From positions 1 to 5,988 of the forward strand of contig CAMLRJ010000233.1 of the NCBI GenBank assembly GCA_946482345.1: a DNA stretch of 5,988 nucleotides. Direction: 5' to 3'. Below, one piece after another: positions 1-5,314 of this stretch; positions within the stretch are counted from its first letter, which is position 1, and every line of letters starts with the position of its first letter. The translations under genes were made by a program, and so were the position numbers. The stretch is from an uncultured Cellvibrio sp. (GTDB taxonomy: Bacteria > Pseudomonadota > Gammaproteobacteria > Pseudomonadales > Cellvibrionaceae). The notes beneath the pieces are model-generated. The model did not search any database. It worked only from the letters and a program-made list of their open reading frames with translations, and was not told where the DNA came from.

Positions 1-2
1 AG

Positions 3-425
3 TTAATCGTAGCTATCTTCTATCAAGGTTTTGCAGAGAGACAGAAAATCGATGCCTTCAATTATCTGACCCAGATGCCGCATAGGGTCACTACCCTCCG
101 CATACCAATGAATAATTAACTGCTTCTTTTCATAACGATAAATATCGCCAAAGTTACCAAGATAATCTGATGAACCAACTTGGGCTTGCCAACACTCTTG
201 CGGTGGCCAAGGTAAATCCTCGCCAGATGTATCCTTCAATTCCCGTTCTATTTGTTCAATGCCCGAGTAATAAACACCCTCGTTTTTCATATCCTCATTT
301 GCGCGGCGCAATCGCATTTTTCTCACAAGCGACGGCGTACCTTCAATCATACCTTCAAAAGCATCCCGCCCATGAATAGAAGATAAATGAACTGGATAAT
401 TGTTTTTGTCTTTAAAAATTCTCAT
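3..425 (-). CDS. Hypothetical protein, 140 aa, cytosolic, unrecognised
   Basis: A complete minus-strand reading frame from ATG to a TAA at the very left edge of the window. I do not recognise the family. The protein has no signal peptide or membrane segment, so it is probably cytosolic. A basic patch (RKMRLRR, about 35-41) is followed by a charged helix-like stretch (about 42-66). Next come a Trp/Pro-rich segment (LPWPPQECW, 71-79) and a C-terminal half with beta-like strands (GDIYRYEKKQLIIHWYAEG, 93-111) and a final helix. Upstream of the ATG I see only a weak AAAG and no good Shine-Dalgarno site, so the start is less certain than the frame. It follows the DUF4259 gene on the same strand after 87 bp. 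Its size, solubility and company would suit an immunity-type or orphan accessory protein, but that is inference from context only. Confidence 0.65.
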   Translation of the reverse strand: MRIFKDKNNYPVHLSSIHGRDAFEGMIEGTPSLVRKMRLRRANEDMKNEGVYYSGIEQIERELKDTSGEDLPWPPQECWQAQVGSSDYLGNFGDIYRYEKKQLIIHWYAEGSDPMRHLGQIIEGIDFLSLCKTLIEDSYD

Positions 426-512
426 GATGTTTGCTTTGTACAGTCTATTGCAGTGTTAATTACAGTAAAATCGCTACAGAAATAAAACTGTTTGCAATCT
501 GCGTCAGCGACA

Positions 513-914
513 TTAATTAATTGCTTTCCGTAATGCATTTACAGAATTCAGCCAATCATCAGCTCCGACTTCTTCCCATAGCTCGCGGAGTTCTGAATCC
601 TCGCCAAGAACACGTTCTAAAACACGATTGGCTTTGGCGATAAGTGCAGTGCTTGGTTTAATCGAAATTGATTTCACCCATTCATCAATTCCTTCAGAGT
701 AGGCATCAGTTTGTGTTCCTTTTCCAAGTAACTTTGCGATAACCTCGATTGCTGCAATAGCCACTGACGCTTCTGGTGCATCCAGATATTCGTCAGCCTG
801 CAATACATCATTAAGAGCCTCTTCGATTAAGGACAAATCCTTTGTCTCTTCCAGATCCACAGCCCAATCACTTGCATCATCATTACCAAACGGTTCGTGT
901 GACCATGCACCCAT
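513..914 (-). CDS. DUF4259 domain-containing protein
   Basis: A 133-aa, strongly acidic, soluble protein. The N-terminus MGAWSHEPFGNDDASDW (1-17) is the hallmark of the DUF4259 family, whose members usually begin MGAWG/S-x-x-PF-x-NDDA-x-DW. The rest also fits: an Ala-rich helix (about 50-64, ASVAIAAIEVIAKLLG), then an ELRELWEE helix (108-115) and a C-terminal Trp-containing helix (W121). Family members are about this long, so the protein appears complete. An AGAGGA Shine-Dalgarno site (923-928) lies 8 nt before the ATG and supports the start. The molecular function of DUF4259 is not established as far as I know. It occurs as a small stand-alone gene in accessory regions. It lies 62 bp after the 168-aa gene and 87 bp before the 140-aa gene, all on one strand. 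A role beside toxin or immunity genes is only a guess. Confidence 0.85.
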   Translation of the reverse strand: MGAWSHEPFGNDDASDWAVDLEETKDLSLIEEALNDVLQADEYLDAPEASVAIAAIEVIAKLLGKGTQTDAYSEGIDEWVKSISIKPSTALIAKANRVLERVLGEDSELRELWEEVGADDWLNSVNALRKAIN

Positions 915-958
915 TGTATTTTTCCTCTGAGTTAGATTTTTCAGTTAAAAATTAGGTT

Positions 959-964
959 AGTATA
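959..964 (-). promoter_or_regulatory. Possible -10 box before the DUF4259 gene
   Basis: On the minus strand the spacer before the DUF4259 gene reads TATACT, five of six matches to the sigma70 -10 consensus. It lies about 45 nt before the ATG. No convincing -35 hexamer lies 16-18 bp upstream, where the sequence would overlap the end of the preceding gene. The region is AT-rich, so a chance match is quite possible. Confidence 0.25.
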
Positions 965-976
965 AAAATAATTCCC

Positions 977-1483
977 TTAAATGGAGCTTTTTATTTTCAT
1001 AATGACCTTGCTACTACCAATAAACAGAAGTTTCTCTAAGTCATTAATATTAAAGCTGGGCCTGAGCCCGATTAAACTCTGCAAGGTAAGAAGGCGACCA
1101 AAAAACTCCTTCCAGGGCATTTTTTCTGTAACAGATATTACCTTCTTTGTTTCCCCGGAATTGAGATTGCTTAGTTTTGAAACTAAAGTAACTTTCGGTC
1201 GCCAAAATATAGGGAATGGAATGTCTGAAAAAAGTGCTGTACCTAGCTGGAATTCAGATATTAAAACATCGAGAACAAGGTCGTTTTCCAATACATCCGA
1301 TCTGGATGTTGATGGAGAGATGCAAAATATTTCAGCGAGACTTTCTTTAAGCTTGCCATCCAGCTCGACAATACCTGTCAAATCCCACGAATCAAAACTC
1401 TTTTTTATTCCTGTTCGAGGTACAACTGCTAAAGTGCCAAGATAAACTCTTGGCTTTTCCTTTTTAAAAATTTTCTCTAGCAC
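977..1483 (-). CDS. Hypothetical protein, 168 aa, GTG start, unrecognised
   Basis: A complete minus-strand frame that begins with GTG at 1483-1481. The start is well supported: AAAGGGG (1490-1496) is a near-ideal Shine-Dalgarno site 6 nt upstream, and no in-frame ATG lies between. The protein has a basic N-terminus (LEKIFKKEKPR) without a hydrophobic core, so it is not exported by a normal signal peptide. Features are a strand-rich part (VYLGTLAVV, 13-21), an acidic stretch (about 63-72), an aromatic FPIFWRPKVTLV segment (90-101) and a C-terminal region with a helix around WKEFFGRLLTLQSLIGL (124-140). I do not recognise the family. The opposite strand is open over almost the same stretch (981-1445), but it lacks a ribosome site and its product looks unnatural. 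The gene sits between the lipoprotein (75 bp away) and the DUF4259 gene (62 bp away). Function is unknown. Confidence 0.7.
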   Translation of the reverse strand: MLEKIFKKEKPRVYLGTLAVVPRTGIKKSFDSWDLTGIVELDGKLKESLAEIFCISPSTSRSDVLENDLVLDVLISEFQLGTALFSDIPFPIFWRPKVTLVSKLSNLNSGETKKVISVTEKMPWKEFFGRLLTLQSLIGLRPSFNINDLEKLLFIGSSKVIMKIKSSI

Positions 1484-1489
1484 AATAAT

Positions 1490-1496
1490 CCCCTTT
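1490..1496 (-). promoter_or_regulatory. Strong ribosome binding site that fixes a GTG start
   Basis: On the minus strand AAAGGGG is followed by ATTATT and then GTG. The match to the 16S 3' end and the 6-nt spacing are what make GTG at 1481-1483 the start of the 168-aa protein. The codon immediately upstream is ATT, and no ATG competes. Confidence 0.75.
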
Positions 1497-1510
1497 GATT
1501 TCGCCTAGAC

Positions 1511-1542
1511 TCCGACCCCGTTTCCTACTGACCCAGTTTCCT
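1511..1542. repeat. Two imperfect tandem copies of a 16-bp unit
   Basis: Plus strand: unit 1 is TCCGACCCCGTTTCCT (1511-1526) and unit 2 is ACTGACCCAGTTTCCT (1527-1542), identical at 13 of 16 positions and directly adjacent. On the minus strand they read as AGGAAAC-K-GGGTC-R-G units. The pair fills most of the spacer between the lipoprotein stop and the Shine-Dalgarno site of the 168-aa gene, so it would lie in the untranslated leader of the latter. A short CCAG/CTGG inverted repeat (1533-1544) overlaps the second copy. It could be a binding site or a remnant of a dispersed intergenic repeat. Confidence 0.6.
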
Positions 1543-1558
1543 GGATAATCGACACGGT

Positions 1559-1996
1559 TTAAATTGGGCAAAATGCTTTTTCGCCTTTCGATATGGATTC
1601 TAATTTTCCAAAATGTCTTGCCCACATGAAATTATATGCATAAGCATTAATTGACGACTTGCAGTCACCACTGCCTTGCTCAACATTTATAGCAAGTAAA
1701 TAGCCAGATGAATCGCTTTGAGGAAGAGTTACCAGATATTTTTTGCCGCTTGGAGAGGCCTCTTTTAACACATAGAAATTAGTTGTGACATTGGCCCCAT
1801 TAACATAAACATCTCTTTTCCATCGAAAACATTTTGAAAGATAAGCTTCAACATCTTGAGTCAATTTTTCTATTGGTTGGCTGCTACACATTGCAGGGCT
1901 TTTTGATCCGGTTTCCATAAGCGATTGCTCAGATTTTGGAAAATTAATACAACCTGTCAAGGTAATTAATGTGGTGATCATTACGAATTTTTTCAT
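1559..1996 (-). CDS. Small putative outer-membrane lipoprotein, 145 aa
   Basis: The N-terminus MKKFVMITTLITLTGC is a lipoprotein signal peptide: two lysines, a short hydrophobic core and a lipobox L-T-G-C with the modified cysteine at residue 16. Residue 17 is Ile rather than Asp, so under the usual Lol sorting rule the mature protein should go to the outer membrane. Mature length is about 130 aa. Four further cysteines (37, 56, 112, 143) could form two disulfides in the periplasm. The middle has strand-like segments (VYVNGANVTTNFYVL, 63-77; KKYLVTLP, 85-92; GYLLAINVE, 98-106), and an aromatic YNFMWARHFG follows at 121-130. I do not recognise the family. GGAGA (2001-2005) lies 4 nt before the ATG and confirms the start. 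It follows the secreted 107-aa gene by 110 bp on the same strand, so the two exported proteins are neighbours and may act in the same compartment. That link is inference. Confidence 0.8.
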   Translation of the reverse strand: MKKFVMITTLITLTGCINFPKSEQSLMETGSKSPAMCSSQPIEKLTQDVEAYLSKCFRWKRDVYVNGANVTTNFYVLKEASPSGKKYLVTLPQSDSSGYLLAINVEQGSGDCKSSINAYAYNFMWARHFGKLESISKGEKAFCPI

Positions 1997-2083
1997 TTTG
2001 TCTCCATGAAACTGCTACTTAAAAATAATTTAATTCCGATCACTCTGAGCTTCCCCCGAAACCAACCCTAAGAATAAATTTTT

Positions 2084-2089
2084 ATTATA
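2084..2089 (-). promoter_or_regulatory. Perfect TATAAT -10 candidate for the lipoprotein gene
   Basis: On the minus strand the 110-bp spacer before the lipoprotein gene has TATAAT. Start of transcription would fall near 2077, giving a leader of about 80 nt. The sequence 16-18 bp upstream (around TATTAG) is a poor -35 element, so this would be a -10-driven or activator-dependent promoter. The surrounding AT-richness lowers confidence. Confidence 0.35.
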
Positions 2090-2106
2090 AGAGCTAGAAA
2101 AATTAA

Positions 2107-2430
2107 CTAATACAGAGATACGTAACCGATGTGACAGTAACCACTAGCATCTCGATTTGTATATATAACTACAGATCTTTCAGCGAGCTTTGCTGCGAGC
2201 AAAACACTCACGAAGGTCTTATAGTTACTGTCCGATTCAAATAAAAATGCCCAAGTATTATTGTTGCCGCACAATTTCGGAGCATCTTTTAAAGCAATAC
2301 GAAAACCAAAGTTTTCTCCAGCAGTAACATCAATATTTTGTATTACTCCTGTTACTTGTCCATCCCACGCAAAATTTTTCGCAGAAAAAGTGCAAATTAC
2401 AGTAAGTATTAATAAGCGCATTAACTTCAT
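2107..2430 (-). CDS. Small secreted protein, 107 aa, possible two-cysteine beta-barrel fold
   Basis: MKLMRLLILTVICTFSAKNFA is a typical Sec signal peptide, with likely cleavage after Ala21 before WDGQ, leaving a mature protein of about 86 aa in the periplasm or outside. Cys54 and Cys99 are the only cysteines in the mature part and could form one disulfide. Predicted order is strands (GQVTGVIQNIDV, 24-35; FGFRIALK, 41-48), CGNNNTWAFLF (54-64), a helix (YKTFVSVLLAAKLAE, 70-84), a strand VVIYTN (87-92), then GYCHIGYVSLY at the end. This order recalls small OB-fold secreted proteins such as the B-subunit-like proteins of the subtilase-cytotoxin type. That is a resemblance from memory, not a firm assignment. 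GGAG (2436-2439) lies 5 nt before the ATG and favours this start over the second Met at codon 4. It lies 110 bp before the lipoprotein gene. Confidence 0.78.
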   Translation of the reverse strand: MKLMRLLILTVICTFSAKNFAWDGQVTGVIQNIDVTAGENFGFRIALKDAPKLCGNNNTWAFLFESDSNYKTFVSVLLAAKLAERSVVIYTNRDASGYCHIGYVSLY

Positions 2431-2464
2431 TTTAACTCCATTGATATTTATAAGTGATGGTTTG

Positions 2465-2493
2465 TTTAAAAGGTTATTTTACAGCATTAACAA
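2465..2493 (-). promoter_or_regulatory. Tentative promoter of the secreted 107-aa gene
   Basis: On the minus strand TTGTTA (2488-2493) and TTTAAA (2465-2470) are separated by 17 bp, each matching the sigma70 consensus at four of six positions. Transcription would start near 2458 with a leader of about 28 nt that includes the GGAG ribosome site. A closer TATAAA at 2447-2452 would leave too little leader to include that site comfortably. Confidence 0.3.
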
Positions 2494-2497
2494 ACTG

Positions 2498-2515
2498 TAT
2501 ATTTTCGGAAATATA
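2498..2515. repeat. 7-bp inverted repeat around TCGG, upstream of the secreted gene
   Basis: TATATTT (2498-2504) and AAATATA (2509-2515) flank a four-base TCGG centre. It sits just upstream of the tentative -35 element of the secreted 107-aa gene, a position that would suit an operator. It is all A/T in the arms, so chance formation in this AT-rich stretch is possible. Confidence 0.35.
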
Positions 2516-2528
2516 TTGTCGAGGATTT

Positions 2529-2557
2529 TTTGACTACTGAAAAATCAATGAGTCAAA
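2529..2557. repeat. Inverted repeat TTTGACT / AGTCAAA with 15-bp spacing
   Basis: TTTGACT (2529-2535) and AGTCAAA (2551-2557) are perfect inverted 7-bp arms. They lie in the gene-free stretch between the argH terminator and the secreted 107-aa gene (2431-2671). Half-sites spaced like this could bind a dimeric regulator. The rest of that stretch shows no convincing gene and no RNA I recognise. Confidence 0.35.
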
Positions 2558-2671
2558 TATTACTTCGATATAGATTTGTATATACCCAAGTTTAAACGCG
2601 ATTGCAGATATACAGTTCACACCATCACTTTGCAATAGTTTTAAACAGAATACATACAACCATTTCCGAAT

Positions 2672-2702
2672 AAAAAACGCCGCAACAAGTGCGGCGTTTT
2701 TT
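2672..2702 (-). terminator. Rho-independent terminator of argH
   Basis: A perfect hairpin: seven mostly G/C pairs (CGCCGCA with TGCGGCG, 2678-2684 and 2690-2696) and a five-base loop ACAAG. It is extended by a six-base A tract on one side and a six-base T tract on the other. It begins 12 nt after the argH stop, the expected place for argH transcription ending leftward. Because it has A and T tracts on both sides it should work in both directions. It therefore also insulates argH from the accessory genes to the left. Confidence 0.92.
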
Positions 2703-2714
2703 ATGAAGGCGGAT

Positions 2715-4115
2715 TTATTTGCGTTCAGCAAGACTTTCTTTAGCCCGCTTCGCCGCTGCCTTAACCTGCACCGGCGCAGTCCCACCAATATGATTTCTTG
2801 CAGCAACAGAACCTTCTAGCGTCAACACAGCAAAAACATCTTGCTCAATGCTGTTGGAAAATTGTTGTAATTCTTGCAGTGACATTTCGGATAAATCTTT
2901 TCCGGTTTTTACGCCGTAGCCAACGGATTTGCCGACAATTTCATGCGCGTCGCGGAAAGGAACGCCTTTGCGTACCAGATAATCGGCGAGATCGGTTGCG
3001 GTGGAGAATCCGCGTTTTGCGGCTTCGTACATTTTTTCTTTTTTGGGTTGGATTGCCGGGATCATATCGGCGAAAGCGCGCAGGCAATCTTTCACTGTAT
3101 CGATGGCATCGAATACGGGTTCTTTGTCTTCTTGATTATCTTTGTTGTAAGCGAGAGGTTGGGATTTCATCAAGGTTAATAATGCAATTAAATGTCCATT
3201 GACGCGACCGGTTTTTCCGCGAACCAATTCGGGAACGTCGGGATTTTTTTTCTGCGGCATGATGGATGAGCCAGTGCAAAATCGATCGGGCAAATTAATA
3301 AAGGAAAATTGCGATGAGGTCCAAAGTACCAACTCTTCACTCATGCGTGACAAGTGCGTCATTAAAATACTGGCGAATGCGCAAAACTCGATTGCGAAAT
3401 CGCGGTCGCTGACCGAGTCGAGTGAATTTTCTGTCGGTGCGGTGAAGCCTAATAATTCTGCGGTGTAGTGACGATCAATTGGGTAAGTGGTTCCCGCCAA
3501 AGCCGCTGCGCCTAAAGGTGAGTAATTCAAACGCTTGCGGCAATCCAGCAAACGGCCGTAATCGCGTTGCAGCATTTCAAACCAGGCTAATAAATGGTGG
3601 CCGAAAGTGACAGGCTGTGCAGTTTGTAAATGGGTGAAGCCGGGCATGATGGTGTCGAATTCGCGATCAGCGAGATCGACCAAACCTGTTTGCAAGCGAG
3701 TCAGTTCTTTGCTGATTGCATCAATTTCGTCGCGCAGATAGAGGCGTATGTCGGTGGCGACTTGATCGTTGCGCGAACGTCCGGTATGAAGCTTCTTGCC
3801 CGCAATACCGATGCTTTCGGTCAGACGAGCTTCGATGTTCATGTGCACATCTTCCAGGCTGATCGACCAATCAAATTTGCCTGCGTTAATTTGCTGGCGA
3901 ATATCTTCCAGACCTTGCTGTATTTTGTGCAGATCATCTGCGGTCAGCACACCGGCTTTGGCTAACATGGTGGCGTGGGCAATTGAGCCGTTGATATCGT
4001 GATGAAAAAGTCGCTGATCAAAGCTGACGGATGCAGTGAATCTTTCTACAAAAGCATCGGTTGCTTCGGAAAAGCGCCCGCCCCAGGGTTTGATCGGTTG
4101 GTCGTTCTGGCTCAT
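2715..4115 (-). CDS. argH: Argininosuccinate lyase
   Basis: ArgH catalyses the last step of arginine synthesis, splitting argininosuccinate into arginine and fumarate. It acts as a cytosolic homotetramer of the fumarase/aspartase superfamily. The 466-aa length is normal. The N-terminus has the usual [22 protein letters not shown] (9-30) and IAHATML block. [13 protein letters not shown] (110-122) is the substrate-binding motif, and [11 protein letters not shown] (159-169) holds the catalytic histidine (His162). [12 protein letters not shown] (282-293) is the superfamily signature on the flexible loop with the catalytic serine (Ser283) and Lys289. All key residues are present, so the enzyme should be active. 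The ATG at 4113-4115 gives the family's standard start, although the ribosome site before it is weak. The gene is monocistronic as seen here: divergent from the kinase gene upstream and closed by a terminator downstream. It is visibly richer in G+C than the small genes to its left. Confidence 0.98.
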   Translation of the reverse strand: MSQNDQPIKPWGGRFSEATDAFVERFTASVSFDQRLFHHDINGSIAHATMLAKAGVLTADDLHKIQQGLEDIRQQINAGKFDWSISLEDVHMNIEARLTESIGIAGKKLHTGRSRNDQVATDIRLYLRDEIDAISKELTRLQTGLVDLADREFDTIMPGFTHLQTAQPVTFGHHLLAWFEMLQRDYGRLLDCRKRLNYSPLGAAALAGTTYPIDRHYTAELLGFTAPTENSLDSVSDRDFAIEFCAFASILMTHLSRMSEELVLWTSSQFSFINLPDRFCTGSSIMPQKKNPDVPELVRGKTGRVNGHLIALLTLMKSQPLAYNKDNQEDKEPVFDAIDTVKDCLRAFADMIPAIQPKKEKMYEAAKRGFSTATDLADYLVRKGVPFRDAHEIVGKSVGYGVKTGKDLSEMSLQELQQFSNSIEQDVFAVLTLEGSVAARNHIGGTAPVQVKAAAKRAKESLAERK

Positions 4116-4157
4116 GAATGGAATCTGCCTGCTATGCTAGGAAACAAAAAGGGGCGC

Positions 4158-4163
4158 ATTATA
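4158..4163 (-). promoter_or_regulatory. -10 box of the argH promoter
   Basis: On the minus strand the argH leader has a perfect TATAAT followed by a GC-rich stretch (GCGCCCC). Transcription would start near 4151, giving a leader of about 35 nt. A GC-rich discriminator is typical of growth-rate- and stringently controlled biosynthetic promoters, but that regulation is inferred. The -35 region (TTAGGC, 18 bp upstream) is poor. No ARG box or attenuator was recognised in the short leader. Confidence 0.6.
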
Positions 4164-4165
4164 AC
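4160..4165 (+). promoter_or_regulatory. Candidate -10 box of the kinase-regulator operon
   Basis: TATAAC on the plus strand overlaps the argH -10 box by four bases. It would start transcription near 4172, giving a leader of about 19 nt that still includes the AAAGG ribosome site (4178-4182). No good -35 hexamer is visible at 16-18 bp. The element is therefore less certain than the argH one. Confidence 0.4.
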
Positions 4166-4190
4166 CAGTGCCCAAGCAAAGGCCTAATAT

Positions 4191-5312
4191 ATGACCAATG
4201 AGTCCAACAAAAACTTGCCTGTTTATTTGCCCAACCATTCAGGCAGCAATTTATCAGGCTATAAAGGCAATGATTTTTTACCCAATTTATGTGAAAGCCA
4301 ATCGCTCTTTTTATTAGTGTTGGTTGCCGAATTAATTGCGTTGTTAATCTGTATTAGCAGCAGCGGTTTACCGCATCTGGATTGGGATGAATTTGCCATG
4401 GTGTCGGTGGTAGCACAGTGGAATACCTTGCTGGGTGCTTATGCACTTTGCCGCCTGCGACCAAAACTGGCGCAGATGACACGAGTCAGAGCAGGCAGTT
4501 TATCCATAGGTGTGATACTGCTCATCAATTTATTTTTGTCGGTGTTCGGGCAATTGATTTATATATTTGTTGCCGGATTAATTACTACCGATCTTAAATT
4601 TGAATTCAATTATTGGCAGATACTCAACAACTTATTAATCACAGCAATATCGGCCGGCATATTATTGCGCTATTTATTTTTGCAACAACAATTACGCAAT
4701 CAACGCGAAGCCGAAATGCAAGCGAGAGTGCAAGCATTACAATCGCGAATTCGTCCGCACTTTTTATTTAATTGCATGAACAGTATCGCCAGTTTAATTG
4801 AAAGCGCACCACAAACAGCGGAAAGAGTGGTCGAAGATCTTTCGGAATTATTTCGTGCAAGCCTTGCCGAACCTACGTTGATTTCACTGGAGCGCGAATT
4901 GGAATTGTGTAGACGTTATTTGGCAATTGAAGAATTACGGCTTGGCAAACGATTGAAAGTTGATTGGCAAATCACTGAACATTTCAACCAAACTCTGATC
5001 CCCAGTTTGATGCTGCAACCGCTGATTGAAAATGCGATCCTGCACGGCATAGAACCTTTGCCGGAAGGTGGGAAGATCAGCATCAAAATTTCACAAAAAG
5101 ATAAATTGCTGAGCATAGTGATCATCAATCCTTATCGACTTGCCAAAAAAAATCATGATGCTGATTCCTCACATCGCCACAACCGTATGGCGCTGGAAAA
5201 TATTCGCAGTCGATTAAAAGCACACTATGGTGACGCTGCGCGTTTATCCAGCAGTGCAGAACAAGGTCAATTTACCACTTACATTTTTTGTCCTGTGACA
5301 GGTGAACATTAA
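4191..5312 (+). CDS. algZ: AlgZ/FimS-type membrane sensor histidine kinase (LytS family)
   Basis: This is the membrane sensor partner of the adjacent AlgR-type regulator. The 373-aa protein has a short N-terminal tail and several hydrophobic segments (about 38-56, 69-87, 104-132, 145-164), giving four or five membrane passes and no large periplasmic domain. A linker coiled coil follows (about 163-183). The His_kinase domain then has RPHFLFN with the phospho-accepting His190, and a HATPase-type domain with the N box LQPLIENAILHG (275-286, Asn281). The G boxes are degenerate: INPYR (312-316) stands where a DNG-type G1 motif is expected, and NRMALENIRSRL (331-342) replaces the usual GxGLxNxRxRL. 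P. aeruginosa AlgZ/FimS is likewise reported to lack several canonical kinase boxes. AAAGG (4178-4182) lies 8 nt before the ATG. The position next to argH and ahead of algR is the Pseudomonas order. The symbol rests on that order plus the fold. Confidence 0.9.
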   Translation: MTNESNKNLPVYLPNHSGSNLSGYKGNDFLPNLCESQSLFLLVLVAELIALLICISSSGLPHLDWDEFAMVSVVAQWNTLLGAYALCRLRPKLAQMTRVRAGSLSIGVILLINLFLSVFGQLIYIFVAGLITTDLKFEFNYWQILNNLLITAISAGILLRYLFLQQQLRNQREAEMQARVQALQSRIRPHFLFNCMNSIASLIESAPQTAERVVEDLSELFRASLAEPTLISLERELELCRRYLAIEELRLGKRLKVDWQITEHFNQTLIPSLMLQPLIENAILHGIEPLPEGGKISIKISQKDKLLSIVIINPYRLAKKNHDADSSHRHNRMALENIRSRLKAHYGDAARLSSSAEQGQFTTYIFCPVTGEH

Positions 5313-5314
5313 TG
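5300..5314 (+). promoter_or_regulatory. Ribosome site and TAATG stop-start overlap
   Basis: The kinase TAA (5310-5312) and the regulator ATG (5312-5314) share one A. AGGTGA (5300-5305), inside the last kinase codons, lies 6 nt before the ATG. This layout points to translational coupling and matched amounts of sensor and regulator. Confidence 0.8.

Noticed and set aside
170..379. A 69-aa plus-strand open frame opposite the 140-aa gene
   Set aside because: No ribosome site and no promoter; the opposite frame spans it fully and is longer.
426..512. Possible terminator or promoter between the DUF4259 gene and the 140-aa gene
   Set aside because: Only a 4-bp ACAG/CTGT stem without a T tract, and a TGTAAT with a poor -35, are visible, too weak to list.
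981..1445. A 154-aa open frame on the plus strand starting ATG, opposite the 168-aa gene
   Set aside because: It has no ribosome site, it is antisense to a frame with a near-ideal one, and its product is a Ser/Leu-rich, low-complexity-like sequence typical of an antisense shadow.
1533..1544. CCAG-TTTC-CTGG hairpin as a terminator for the lipoprotein gene
   Set aside because: The stem is only four pairs and no T run follows on the minus strand; it is better explained as part of the tandem repeat.
2534..2806. A 90-aa minus-strand open frame overlapping the 3' end of argH in another frame
   Set aside because: It runs straight through the argH terminator and lacks a ribosome site; its composition looks non-coding.
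2798..4187. Several plus-strand open frames across argH, up to 134 aa
   Set aside because: They are antisense to a fully conserved argH and have Cys/Arg-rich or otherwise unnatural products without ribosome sites.
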